Source: Rhodospirillaceae bacterium (GTDB lineage Bacteria > Pseudomonadota > Alphaproteobacteria > SP197). Taken from it: a stretch of 64,000 nt of DNA. Position 1 is the first letter of the stretch. Every line of letters begins with the position of its first letter. This document shows positions 43,123 to 51,233 of the stretch, in pieces. The stretch lies in the NCBI GenBank assembly GCA_002722885.1, contig PBNE01000013.1, forward strand, positions 121,883 through 185,882, written 5' to 3'. The translations under genes were made by a program, and so were the position numbers. The notes beneath the pieces were generated by a model that saw only the letters and a program-made list of their open reading frames with translations, ran no database searches and was not told the origin of the DNA.

Positions 43123-45204
43123 TCAACCTCCGGGCCAATCACTGGAAAGCCCGACGACTTCCCTGCGGAAGGGCGGTTCGTCGAGCGGTTCGTCGGTATC
43201 GAGTTCTCGGGCATAACGGTGCCCACCGTAGACCGCCGCAGCAATCAGTCCGGGCGCCAGGCAATCACCGATCGCCTTCACACTCTTGATCCCAGCCGTC
43301 TGCAGTGCGTCCTGGTCGGCAACCAGATCATCATAGAGCTGTGTATGAGCATCCCGCATGGTGACGAGAACGAGCGAGCCACGATCGATCCACGAACGGT
43401 TGTCGGAGTAGACACAGGTTAGCTCGATTTCCTGATCACCGATTGTCGACAGTGTCTTGCCGAAATAGAGATCGCAGCCAATGTCCATCAGCCTGTACTG
43501 GATGCGCGGCTGCTCCATCGTGTTGTGGGTCCAATGGGCGACATCCGCGGCCGGCGTGAAGTAGATGACCTTGTGCCCCTGCGCCGCAATCTTCTCGGCC
43601 AGCGTGCTGGCCATGAAGTAGTGGTCGTCATCGTAGATCACCACAGGCCCCTCGACCTCCACGCCATCCATGATGTCGTTGGGCGAGAAGATGCCGTCCT
43701 CGTGGAGTCCTTCTATCGGCGTTCGGTGAGAGCGGCCTATGCCGTCTCGTCGCCAGGACGAGCCGGTGGCAATCGCGACATGGTCGAAGCCGAACTCACG
43801 GACCTGCTGGGCATCGAGCTTGCTGTCCATGAAAATTTCGACATTGGGCAGCTTGTGCAGCTGACCGATGCGCCAGTCCCGGACCCGGGCCCAGCTCGAA
43901 AGGCCGGGTAACTCGGACACTTGGTTGAGGTGACCGCCAAGCTCTGTCCCGGCTTCTGCCAGGGTGACCTCGTAACCACGCTGACCCAGGGCACGGGCGG
44001 CCTCCAGACCGGCCGGGCCGCCACCGACGACAAGAACACGGCTATCGCTGGCCTTGTCCTCGATACGCTCGGGATGCCAACCGCGGCGCCATTCCTCACC
44101 CTTGGTCGGGTTCTGCGTGCAGCGCATGGGCATGAACATGAAATCGCCCGACACGCAGATGTTGCAACCGATGCATTCGCGAATGTCGTCAATCCGGCCT
44201 TCCTTGACCTTGGTCGGCAGGAAGGGGTCTGCAATCGACGGCCGGGCCGCGCCGATAAAGTCGCATACGCCCTTGTTGACCAGAGAGACCATGCGGTCGA
44301 CCGACGTGTAACGCCCCACAGCCACCACCGGCTTCTTCGTGACCTCCTTCACCCAGCCGACAAACGGCTCCTGGAAGCCTTCTTCCGCAAAGCGCGCGGT
44401 CTGGCTGTCGTTTTCCCATTCCGAGAGGTTCACGTCCCAGAGGTCGGGCAGATCGGCCAGCAGTTCGACCACGGCACGGCCATCACCGTACGACGTGATG
44501 CCCTCCTCGCCCAGCAGTTCGTCGACGCCGAAACGCACCGCAACGGCCATGGTGCCGCCCACAGCCTCCTTGGTGTCCTCGATGACCTCCTTCATGAGGC
44601 GCACGCGGTTCTCGATGGACCCACCGTATTCATCGGTGCGCTGGTTGTAGCGGGCAGCAATGAAATGCTGCAGCAGGCAGAGATTGTGACCGGCGTAGAC
44701 ATAGACGATGTCGAACCCGGCATCGCGCGCCCGGATCGCACCTTGCTGGTGCCACCGACGAAAGTTTCTGATGTCCTGTTTGTCCATGGCGCGCGCCTGG
44801 CCCGGCTCCGTCCCCTCGACCGGGATGGCCACTGGCGCCATAGGAATCTCGCGCGAGACACGGTTATGGCCCGCAGCACCGCCATAGACGAGCTCACAGC
44901 CTGCCAAGGAACCATGCTCGTGCACGCCGTCGACCATACGGGCCATGATCGGGATGTCCTGGTCGCTCCAAAGCCGCGCTTCGATGGCCGGCGCGATATC
45001 GCCGGTATGGTGGAAGTCGCATTCTTCCGTGCAAACGACGCCCCAGCCGCCCTCGGCCTTGACCGAGCGCATCGCCGCCATCGCACTGGGATACTCCGTG
45101 CCCATGCCGTTGCAATGGGGCACCTGATAGAAGCGGTTGCGGGCCGTAACCGGGCCGATTTTTATCTCATCAAACAACACGTCGTAGCGCGAATCACGCG
45201 TCAT
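43123..45204 (-). CDS. Trimethylamine/dimethylamine dehydrogenase-like flavoprotein (FMN, 4Fe-4S), copy 2
   Basis: A 693-aa tandem paralogue of the 41063 gene, transcribed first. The FMN-linking Cys 31 is kept in ARNRFYQVPHCNGMGT, the iron-sulfur cysteines are in ECIGCNICVSG and PMRCTQNPTKG, and the nucleotide-binding site is VLVVGGGPAGLEAARALGQR. At the TMADH Tyr60 position it has Glu 61, unlike copy 1 (Gln), so the two copies likely differ in substrate. TMADH Trp264 is matched in LSEWENDSQT, while the loop after the second iron-sulfur Cys is one residue shorter than in TMADH. Adjacent LysR and glutamine-synthetase-like genes fit a methylated-amine catabolic role. Electron transfer partner not seen. 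Confidence 0.88.
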   Translation of the reverse strand: MTRDSRYDVLFDEIKIGPVTARNRFYQVPHCNGMGTEYPSAMAAMRSVKAEGGWGVVCTEECDFHHTGDIAPAIEARLWSDQDIPIMARMVDGVHEHGSLAGCELVYGGAAGHNRVSREIPMAPVAIPVEGTEPGQARAMDKQDIRNFRRWHQQGAIRARDAGFDIVYVYAGHNLCLLQHFIAARYNQRTDEYGGSIENRVRLMKEVIEDTKEAVGGTMAVAVRFGVDELLGEEGITSYGDGRAVVELLADLPDLWDVNLSEWENDSQTARFAEEGFQEPFVGWVKEVTKKPVVAVGRYTSVDRMVSLVNKGVCDFIGAARPSIADPFLPTKVKEGRIDDIRECIGCNICVSGDFMFMPMRCTQNPTKGEEWRRGWHPERIEDKASDSRVLVVGGGPAGLEAARALGQRGYEVTLAEAGTELGGHLNQVSELPGLSSWARVRDWRIGQLHKLPNVEIFMDSKLDAQQVREFGFDHVAIATGSSWRRDGIGRSHRTPIEGLHEDGIFSPNDIMDGVEVEGPVVIYDDDHYFMASTLAEKIAAQGHKVIYFTPAADVAHWTHNTMEQPRIQYRLMDIGCDLYFGKTLSTIGDQEIELTCVYSDNRSWIDRGSLVLVTMRDAHTQLYDDLVADQDALQTAGIKSVKAIGDCLAPGLIAAAVYGGHRYARELDTDEPLDEPPFRREVVGLSSDWPGG

Positions 45205-45260
45205 GGAGCCCCTCGGATTTATCTGACCAATCTAGGTTAGCCCGACCGGCAGACAGTGCG

Positions 45261-46169
45261 CTATCCCTGTGTGCCGACGGCAAGAACCCAGTCGCGGAAT
45301 GCAACGACCGAAGGATCGCGCAGACGCTCCTTGCGATAGACGACCCAGTAGGAGAACGGGTGTCGGACCTTGCGTTCGGAGAGCCGAACAAGCCTGCCGT
45401 CGCGCAGGTCCTGGGTGGCAAGTTCCAGATAGCCCATGGCGATACCGACGCCGTCGATCGCCGCCTGAAACGCCAGACTGGGATCCCTGAACGACAGGCC
45501 CTGGATGTCTCCGGGGACCGGCACGCCAGCATCCTCGAACCAGAAGCGCCACTCCTCACCGAGATCGTGGCCCTCGATGTCGGCATGAATGAGAGTTTGC
45601 TGAAGCAGAGTATCCGGTGACGGTGATGGACCCAGGCGTTCCGCCAGATCACGGCTGCACAGGGGTGTGAGGTGGATCGGAGCGATCAGGTCCGCCTCAA
45701 CACCCGGCCAGGGCGGCACACCGCACCGCAGGGCGATATCGGCCTCCATGCCGTCGGGATCGAGATAGCTGAGGGTAGGATCAAGATGAACCGCCACACC
45801 GTCTGCACTGGCATACCAGGCGCCCAGGCGTGGGATCAGCCACTTGGCCGCAAAGGTGGGGGTGGTCGTAACCTTCAGGGTCTGTGTCGTGTCCTGTTCG
45901 ATGAGGCCTTCGATGGTGGCGCCGATACGGTCAAAGGAATCCATCAGCACGGGCAACAGCGTCTGACCGGCTTCGGTCAGGCGTACGCCCCGATTGCTGC
46001 GGTGAAACAGGCTGCGGCCCAGAACCTCCTCCAGCCGTTTAACCTGATGGCTGACGGCGCTGTGGGTCACGTTCAACTCGTCGGCTGCCCGCGTGAAGCT
46101 AAGGTGCCGCGCAGCAGCCTCGAAGGCGCGCAGGGCGTTGAGATGGAGCGATCCCCGGTGCATGGCCAT
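45261..46169 (-). CDS. LysR family transcriptional regulator (GcvA-like)
   Basis: A 302-aa regulator. The N-terminal winged helix-turn-helix is LHLNALRAFEAAARHLSFTR, then AADELNVTHSAVSHQVKRLE, and the effector domain follows with TPTFAAKWLIPRLGAWY and the DPSLAFQAAIDGVGIAMGYL helix. The LHLNALRAFEAAARHLSF opening is typical of GcvA-type regulators of glycine cleavage and amine genes. The ATG at 46169 is chosen because the helix-turn-helix starts within ten residues. It is divergent from the Rieske oxygenase gene with a 78-base gap containing a palindromic site, and its own gene is 56 bases upstream of the flavoprotein pair, so it is placed to control both. Confidence 0.92.
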   Translation of the reverse strand: MAMHRGSLHLNALRAFEAAARHLSFTRAADELNVTHSAVSHQVKRLEEVLGRSLFHRSNRGVRLTEAGQTLLPVLMDSFDRIGATIEGLIEQDTTQTLKVTTTPTFAAKWLIPRLGAWYASADGVAVHLDPTLSYLDPDGMEADIALRCGVPPWPGVEADLIAPIHLTPLCSRDLAERLGPSPSPDTLLQQTLIHADIEGHDLGEEWRFWFEDAGVPVPGDIQGLSFRDPSLAFQAAIDGVGIAMGYLELATQDLRDGRLVRLSERKVRHPFSYWVVYRKERLRDPSVVAFRDWVLAVGTQG

Positions 46170-46174
46170 CCTGA

Positions 46175-46191
46175 TGTGAGATGAATTCACA
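46175..46191. promoter_or_regulatory. Candidate LysR binding site between the divergent LysR and Rieske genes
   Basis: The 17-base inverted repeat TGTGA-gatgaat-TCACA contains a T-N11-A core, the arrangement LysR-type regulators recognise. It lies six bases upstream of the LysR ATG and 57 bases upstream of the Rieske ATG at 46248. A second small palindrome, GCGAC-gca-GTCGC, is at 46225-46237. The remainder of the 78-base gap shows no other element I can support. Confidence 0.5.
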
Positions 46192-46247
46192 ACCATGGTA
46201 AGAAATGATCGCTTGCTGTCAAACGCGACGCAGTCGCATCGTGGGTC

Positions 46248-47594
46248 ATGACAACACGCGCAAACACCACCGTCCCTTTTGACGGCTACCACCAGACCAT
46301 GCCCGGCAGCCATGACGAGCTCCTCGTCCGCGTTGGGCCGGGCACGCCCGCAGGCGAGTTTCTGCGCCGATACTGGCAGCCGGTGCAGCTTTCGAAGGAT
46401 CTGGGTAAGCGCCCGAAGCTGATCCGTGTGCTGGGTGAGGACCTGGTGCTCTTTCGCGACAAGAGCCAGCGCGTCGGCCTGGTCCACAAGAACTGCCCGC
46501 ACCGCCGTGCCTCGATGGAGTTCGGGGTGTGTGAGAAGGGCGGCATCCGCTGCTGCTACCACGGCTGGCTGTTTGATGTGGACGGTACGGTCGTGGAGGC
46601 ACCGGGGCAGCCTGATGGCGTCGAACAGCGCATCCGCGCCTCGACCCGCCTGGGCGCCTATCCCGTGAAGGAGTACCAGGGCCTGATCTTCGCCTATCTC
46701 GGCCCGCCCGACAGCGTGCCAAAGTTCCCGATCTACGACACGCTTGAGATGCCGGGACATTCCATGGTGCCGTACAAGGCGCCCTTCGGCTGCAACTGGA
46801 TTCAGGTTCAGGATGCGATCCTCGACCCGCTCCACACCGCCTTCCTACACTCGCGCATGAGCCGCGAGCAGTTCTCCGAAGGTTTCGGCGAGATCGGCGA
46901 GATGAAGTTCTACGAGCGCCCGTCGGGCTTCATCGGCACGGCGACCCGCCGGGTCGACGACAATGTCTGGGTCCGTGTGAACGAGTTGGTGCTGCCGAAT
47001 TATACCCAGGCCGGCGCCGCCTTTGCCGCAGACGGCACCCAGCAACGCTACTTCGGACGCACATCCTTTGCCCGCTGGGTCGTGCCGATCGACGATCACG
47101 AGACCATGTGTTTCGCTTGGGCCGTGTTCGGCGACCGGGGCGATCCCGAAGAGTACAACACACCCGAGGGGCCTGAGCTGATCGAGCAGGGTGAGGTCTT
47201 CGACCGGCCCTATGAACAGCGCCAGGCATTCCCCGCTGACGTGGAGGCCTGCGAGGGCATGGGCACAATCTCCGAGCACGGTAAGGAGAACCTGGTGCCC
47301 AGCGACAAGGGCATCCAGATGTACCGTCGCCGGTTGCGTGAGCTTATCGCCGCCCTGCAGGACGGCACGGAGCCACCCCATGCCACATCGATCTGGCCCA
47401 ATCCGATCCCGACCTACGGCGGCGACACCGTCCTGCGCATGCCGCCCAACGGCGACGACCGCACACTGCTCCAGAAGGCCGGCATGGCCGTGATGGAGAT
47501 CCAGTTCGATGCCGAGGGCAAGGACGAGAACGAGCGCACAGAGACCGTCATCGCCGCCCTGAAGATCCTGGAAGCGGAAGGCCTCAACGCATGA
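46248..47594 (+). CDS. Rieske 2Fe-2S aromatic-ring-hydroxylating-type oxygenase, large subunit
   Basis: A 448-aa non-heme iron oxygenase. The Rieske cluster motif is CPH (Cys 83, His 85) then CCYH (Cys 102, His 105) with sixteen residues between the halves. The mononuclear iron site is DPLHTAFLH, with His 196, His 201 and Asp 193. The overall order fits the phthalate-dioxygenase-type branch. Close relatives in other genomes oxidise aromatic acids or demethylate quaternary ammonium compounds. No ferredoxin or reductase gene follows, so the electron donor is elsewhere. It overlaps the next gene by ATGA and is probably the first gene of a four-gene operon. Confidence 0.9.
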   Translation: MTTRANTTVPFDGYHQTMPGSHDELLVRVGPGTPAGEFLRRYWQPVQLSKDLGKRPKLIRVLGEDLVLFRDKSQRVGLVHKNCPHRRASMEFGVCEKGGIRCCYHGWLFDVDGTVVEAPGQPDGVEQRIRASTRLGAYPVKEYQGLIFAYLGPPDSVPKFPIYDTLEMPGHSMVPYKAPFGCNWIQVQDAILDPLHTAFLHSRMSREQFSEGFGEIGEMKFYERPSGFIGTATRRVDDNVWVRVNELVLPNYTQAGAAFAADGTQQRYFGRTSFARWVVPIDDHETMCFAWAVFGDRGDPEEYNTPEGPELIEQGEVFDRPYEQRQAFPADVEACEGMGTISEHGKENLVPSDKGIQMYRRRLRELIAALQDGTEPPHATSIWPNPIPTYGGDTVLRMPPNGDDRTLLQKAGMAVMEIQFDAEGKDENERTETVIAALKILEAEGLNA

Positions 47595-48607
47595 CCGTTC
47601 GCGTCCACATCAAAAACAACCACGCCCATCCCGACTCCTTCCCGCCAACCCCGGAATCGGAACCGGTGTTCACGACAACGCGGGAACGCTACGACGCGGT
47701 TCTGGCCAGCTATCCCGATCTGCAGGGAAAGCTTGACACGGTGATAGACTGGGACACCGAGAACTTCGCCGAGAGCATGAAAACGGCCGAGGCCCTGATG
47801 TGCTGGGACCTGCCGACAGAAGACCTCCGTGACGTCGCGCCGAACCTGAAGTGGATTCACATCATCGGCGCCGGCGTCGAACACCTCTGTCCCATGGACT
47901 GGGCGCCCGAAGGGCTGGTGATCACCAACAACAAGGGCGCCCAGGCAGCCAAGGCCGGTGACTTCGGGCTGATGGCCGTGCTGATGCTGCACAGTCACAT
48001 CCCTGCGATTGCGTCGAACCAGCGCAGCAATGAATGGAATTCGCTCTACTCCACGCCCATCGAAGGGAGGACCGTGCTCATTGTGGGTGTCGGTAGCCTG
48101 GGCGGCGGTGCGGCGAAGCAGCTCAAAAAGCTGGGCATCCATGTGCTGGGCGTCAGCCGTCACGGCAACGCGCACGCGGATGTCGACGAGATGGGCACCA
48201 TGGCCGATCTCGATGCCTTTCTGCCGCGTGCGGACTATATCTTCGTCTCGGTGCCGATGACCCCGGAAACCGTGAATCTGATGAACCGCGACCGGCTCAG
48301 CGCGATGAAGCCCGGTTCGGGCATCATCAACATCGGCCGCGCGGCGACCATGGACTACGACGCCCTGGTCGATCTTTTGGGTTCGGGCCATCTCGACGGC
48401 GCGATCCTAGATGTCTTCGATCCCGAGCCACTGCCACTGGACTCACCGCTGTGGACCACTCCCAATCTCATGGTGATGCCGCACATCTCGGCTGACGACG
48501 GCGAAACCTATATAGAGACGACCTTGACCATCTTCCTCAACAACATGCGACGTTTCATCGCAGGCGAGGAACTCAACAACCTTGTCAGGCCCGACCTGGG
48601 CTACTGA
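47591..48607 (+). CDS. D-2-hydroxyacid dehydrogenase family (NAD-binding) protein
   Basis: A 338-aa dehydrogenase. The NAD-binding Rossmann motif is IVGVGSLGGGAAKQLKKLG near residue 160, and the catalytic triad is visible as Arg in IINIGRAATMD, Glu in DVFDPEPLPLD and His in LMVMPHISADD. The N-terminal substrate domain is divergent. It overlaps the oxygenase stop by four bases, so the two are translated together. Typical products are 2-oxo acids. In a methylated-amine or aromatic pathway it could act on a hydroxy-acid intermediate, but the specific substrate is not shown. Confidence 0.88.
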   Translation: MTVRVHIKNNHAHPDSFPPTPESEPVFTTTRERYDAVLASYPDLQGKLDTVIDWDTENFAESMKTAEALMCWDLPTEDLRDVAPNLKWIHIIGAGVEHLCPMDWAPEGLVITNNKGAQAAKAGDFGLMAVLMLHSHIPAIASNQRSNEWNSLYSTPIEGRTVLIVGVGSLGGGAAKQLKKLGIHVLGVSRHGNAHADVDEMGTMADLDAFLPRADYIFVSVPMTPETVNLMNRDRLSAMKPGSGIINIGRAATMDYDALVDLLGSGHLDGAILDVFDPEPLPLDSPLWTTPNLMVMPHISADDGETYIETTLTIFLNNMRRFIAGEELNNLVRPDLGY

Positions 48608-48628
48608 ACCGACCAAACGGAGGCCTCC

Positions 48629-50053
48629 ATGTCCCTGCCCGATCCCCAATCGCTCGAAGAGGCGCTGTCGCCGCGCGACCGCATCAAGGAGACCGGCGAA
48701 TGGCTGGTCGAAAAGGGTGTGAAGTACATCCTGTGCTGCTGGATCGACCTGTTGGGCGTGCCCAAGACCAAGCCCGTTCCGATCTCCGACTGGGAGCGGC
48801 TGTGCCTTGGCAAGGGACCGCAGTTTGCCGTGCACTCGGTCTCCTTCGTGCCGGAGCTGGGCGCCGCCGATCCCGACCAGATCATGGTGCCTGATCTCGA
48901 CAGCCTGCTGATCTGCCCCTGGGACAAGACCTGTGCCTGGGTTTTTGCCGATCTGTGGTGGAACGACAAGCCCTACAACGTCTGCCCACGCGGCGCGATG
49001 AAGCGCGTCGTGCGCGATTGTGAGGCCAAGGGTTATCAGCTCTATGCCGGTGTCGAGCCCGAGTTCATCGCCCTGCGCTGGAAGGACGGCGGCTTCGTCA
49101 AGGCCATGGACAACGATCCGCAGCCCGGCGAAGGCATCCGCCCGCGCCGCCAGGCCTTCGGTTATGACGTCGAGTTCTCGATCGACTCCATGGGCTTTCT
49201 GGGTGAGCTGACCGATATCCTGGACGGCGAACTGGACTGGGACCTGCACGATGTGGTCGCCGAGGGCGCCTACAGCCAGTTCGAGCTGGACTTCGGCTAC
49301 ACCGATGTCCTGCGCATGGCGGACCGTCTGGTCTTCCTGCGCATCCTGCTCAAAGAGATCGCCAAGAAACACGGCATGTTCGTCACCTACATGCCCAAGC
49401 CGACCATCGGTGACTGGCGTTCGGGCGCCCACATGAACATCTCGATGCGCCATGTCGACGCCCCCGAGATCAACATCTTCGAGACCGCCGAAGGCGGCTG
49501 GGACGACCGGGTGTTCGGTGCCGTGGGCGGCCTGCTGCGCCACGGCGGCGCGCTGACGGCCGTGGCCTGTTCGACCGTCAACTCCTACAACGGCCTAGTG
49601 CCGCGCGTGGGCGGGTTCGAGGGCGGCACCGTGACCTGGGCGCCGACCCATATGACCTACGGCTACAACAACCGCTCGGCCATGCTGCGCCTGCCGCAGG
49701 CCCGTTTCTGCATCGAAAACCGCGCTGCGGACATGTGCATGAACCCCTATCTCGGCCTCGGCATCTCGGCAGCCTGCATGACCGAAGGCGTGGTGAACAG
49801 CTACGACCCCGGTCGTCCGCTGAACGAGGATCTTTATTCGCTGAGCGATGCCGAGGTCGAGGCGTCGGGTGCCCAGCGCCTGCCACGCAACCTGCTGGAG
49901 GCGGTCGAGACCCTGCGCGACGACGACTTCGTGAAGGGTGTCATGGGTGAGCAGATGCACAGCTCGTTCGTCGCCTACAAGGTCGACGAGTGGGAGCGTT
50001 ACCACCAGGCCGTGACCGACTGGGAGGTGCAGGAGTACCTGCGTCTCTACTAG
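48629..50053 (+). CDS. Glutamine synthetase family protein (possible gamma-glutamylmethylamide synthetase)
   Basis: A 474-aa enzyme of the glutamine synthetase superfamily. It shows the ATP- and metal-binding segments YAGVEPEFIALRW and DVVAEGAYSQFELDFGYTDV, and YMPKPTIGDWRSGAHMNISM with TYGYNNRSAMLRLPQ. In the GS III/GlnT/GmaS side of the family, GmaS joins glutamate to methylamine. It sits with TMADH-like flavoprotein genes, the demethylation of which produces methylamine, so a gamma-glutamylmethylamide role is attractive but cannot be separated from other GS-family ligases by sequence alone. It is 21 bases after the dehydrogenase gene and three bases before the next gene, in one operon. Confidence 0.85.
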   Translation: MSLPDPQSLEEALSPRDRIKETGEWLVEKGVKYILCCWIDLLGVPKTKPVPISDWERLCLGKGPQFAVHSVSFVPELGAADPDQIMVPDLDSLLICPWDKTCAWVFADLWWNDKPYNVCPRGAMKRVVRDCEAKGYQLYAGVEPEFIALRWKDGGFVKAMDNDPQPGEGIRPRRQAFGYDVEFSIDSMGFLGELTDILDGELDWDLHDVVAEGAYSQFELDFGYTDVLRMADRLVFLRILLKEIAKKHGMFVTYMPKPTIGDWRSGAHMNISMRHVDAPEINIFETAEGGWDDRVFGAVGGLLRHGGALTAVACSTVNSYNGLVPRVGGFEGGTVTWAPTHMTYGYNNRSAMLRLPQARFCIENRAADMCMNPYLGLGISAACMTEGVVNSYDPGRPLNEDLYSLSDAEVEASGAQRLPRNLLEAVETLRDDDFVKGVMGEQMHSSFVAYKVDEWERYHQAVTDWEVQEYLRLY

Positions 50054-50056
50054 ACC

Positions 50057-51070
50057 ATGACCGGCCACAGGACCTTTGCCCTGGGCGATGTGACACTGCA
50101 GTCGGGCACCGTGCTGAAAGACGCGCAGCTCGTCTACCAGACCTATGGCTCGCTGAACGAAGCGAGCGACAACGCGGTGCTGATCCCCACGTTCTACACG
50201 GGTGATCACGTCCGCAACGAGTTCTACTTCGGGCCCGGCAGGGCGATCGACCCGGGACGTCACTTCGTCGTCTCGATCAACCTCTTCGGCAACAGGCTGT
50301 CGTCGTCGCCGTCGAACACGGCCGCGCCCCAGGACGGGCCGCGTTTCCCGCACACCAGCTTCCACGACAACGTGGCCTGTCAGCACAGGCTGCTGACCGA
50401 GGAGCTGGGCGTCAAACGGCTGAAGCTCGTGACCGGCTGGTCTATGGGCGCATGCCAGTCGTTCCAGTGGGGCGCGCAGTTCCCCGGCATGGTCGATGCC
50501 ATCCTGCCGTTCTGCGGCTCGGCAAAAACCGCGCCGCATAACATTGTCTTCCTCGAAGGCGTGAAGGCGGCGCTCTGCGCCGATCAGAACTGGAACGGCG
50601 GCGACTATTCCACCAAGCCGGTTGCGGGTCTGAAGGCTTTCGGCCGGGTTTATGCCGGGTGGGCGTTTTCGCAGACCTGGTACCGCGAACGCCATTACCG
50701 TGCGCTTGGCTTCGAGACCCCGGAAGACCTTCTGGTCGACTGGGAACACGACCATGTCGACAACTGGGACCCCAACAACCTGTTCCACAAGCTCCACACC
50801 TGGCAGGCCGGAGACATCAGTGCGAACGAGACCTATGGCGGCGACATCGCGAAGGCGCTGGGTGCGATCAAGGCCAAGGCGATCGTCATGCCGGCCTCAA
50901 CCGACCTTTACTTTCCGCCCGAAGACAGCGTGATCGAGGTCAGCCACATGCCGAACGCGGAGCTGCGCGTGTTCGACACCGTCTGGGGCCACTGTTGCGC
51001 CAGCGGAAACAACGAACCGGCATTCCACCGCTTCTTTGATGAGGCCGCGGCGGAGCTCCTGGCGGACTGA
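50057..51070 (+). CDS. Alpha/beta-fold hydrolase, homoserine O-acetyltransferase-like
   Basis: A 337-aa protein related to homoserine/serine acetyltransferases (MetX type). The nucleophile elbow is VTGWSMGACQSFQW and the acid and histidine positions are in PASTDLYFPPED and VWGHCCASGN. Opening GDVTLQSGTVLKDAQLVYQT and the YTGDHVRNEFYFGPGRAIDP region are typical. True MetX usually shows GGSMGG; the variant GWSMGA suggests a hydrolase or a different acyl acceptor. It ends the four-gene operon. Its substrate is unknown. Confidence 0.85.
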   Translation: MTGHRTFALGDVTLQSGTVLKDAQLVYQTYGSLNEASDNAVLIPTFYTGDHVRNEFYFGPGRAIDPGRHFVVSINLFGNRLSSSPSNTAAPQDGPRFPHTSFHDNVACQHRLLTEELGVKRLKLVTGWSMGACQSFQWGAQFPGMVDAILPFCGSAKTAPHNIVFLEGVKAALCADQNWNGGDYSTKPVAGLKAFGRVYAGWAFSQTWYRERHYRALGFETPEDLLVDWEHDHVDNWDPNNLFHKLHTWQAGDISANETYGGDIAKALGAIKAKAIVMPASTDLYFPPEDSVIEVSHMPNAELRVFDTVWGHCCASGNNEPAFHRFFDEAAAELLAD

Positions 51071-51083
51071 CACTGAATCAGAA

Positions 51084-51233
51084 TCAGGGTTTGCCCTTTT
51101 CTCCGTAGGCTTTCACCAGACCTTCCTTGCCGAACATCTCGTCGATGGCCTGAGGCCCGAAACGTTTTGAAAGTTCGATGAAGCGGTCATCCTCACCGGC
51201 ACGCCAGATCATCCGTTCGGAATAGGCGGGCAT
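51084..51233 (-). CDS. Small protein (49 aa) coupled to the deiodinase-like pseudogene
   Basis: A short open frame from ATG 51233 to TGA 51084-51086 whose start overlaps the stop of the upstream deiodinase-like gene (TGATG). The product begins MPAYSERMIWRAGEDDRFIE, is charged and probably helical (FIELSKRFGPQAIDEMFGKE), and matches no family I know. The overlap and good codon usage support translation. Because the upstream gene is broken, this coupling is likely lost. It may be a separate partner of that protein. Confidence 0.5.
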   Translation of the reverse strand: MPAYSERMIWRAGEDDRFIELSKRFGPQAIDEMFGKEGLVKAYGEKGKP

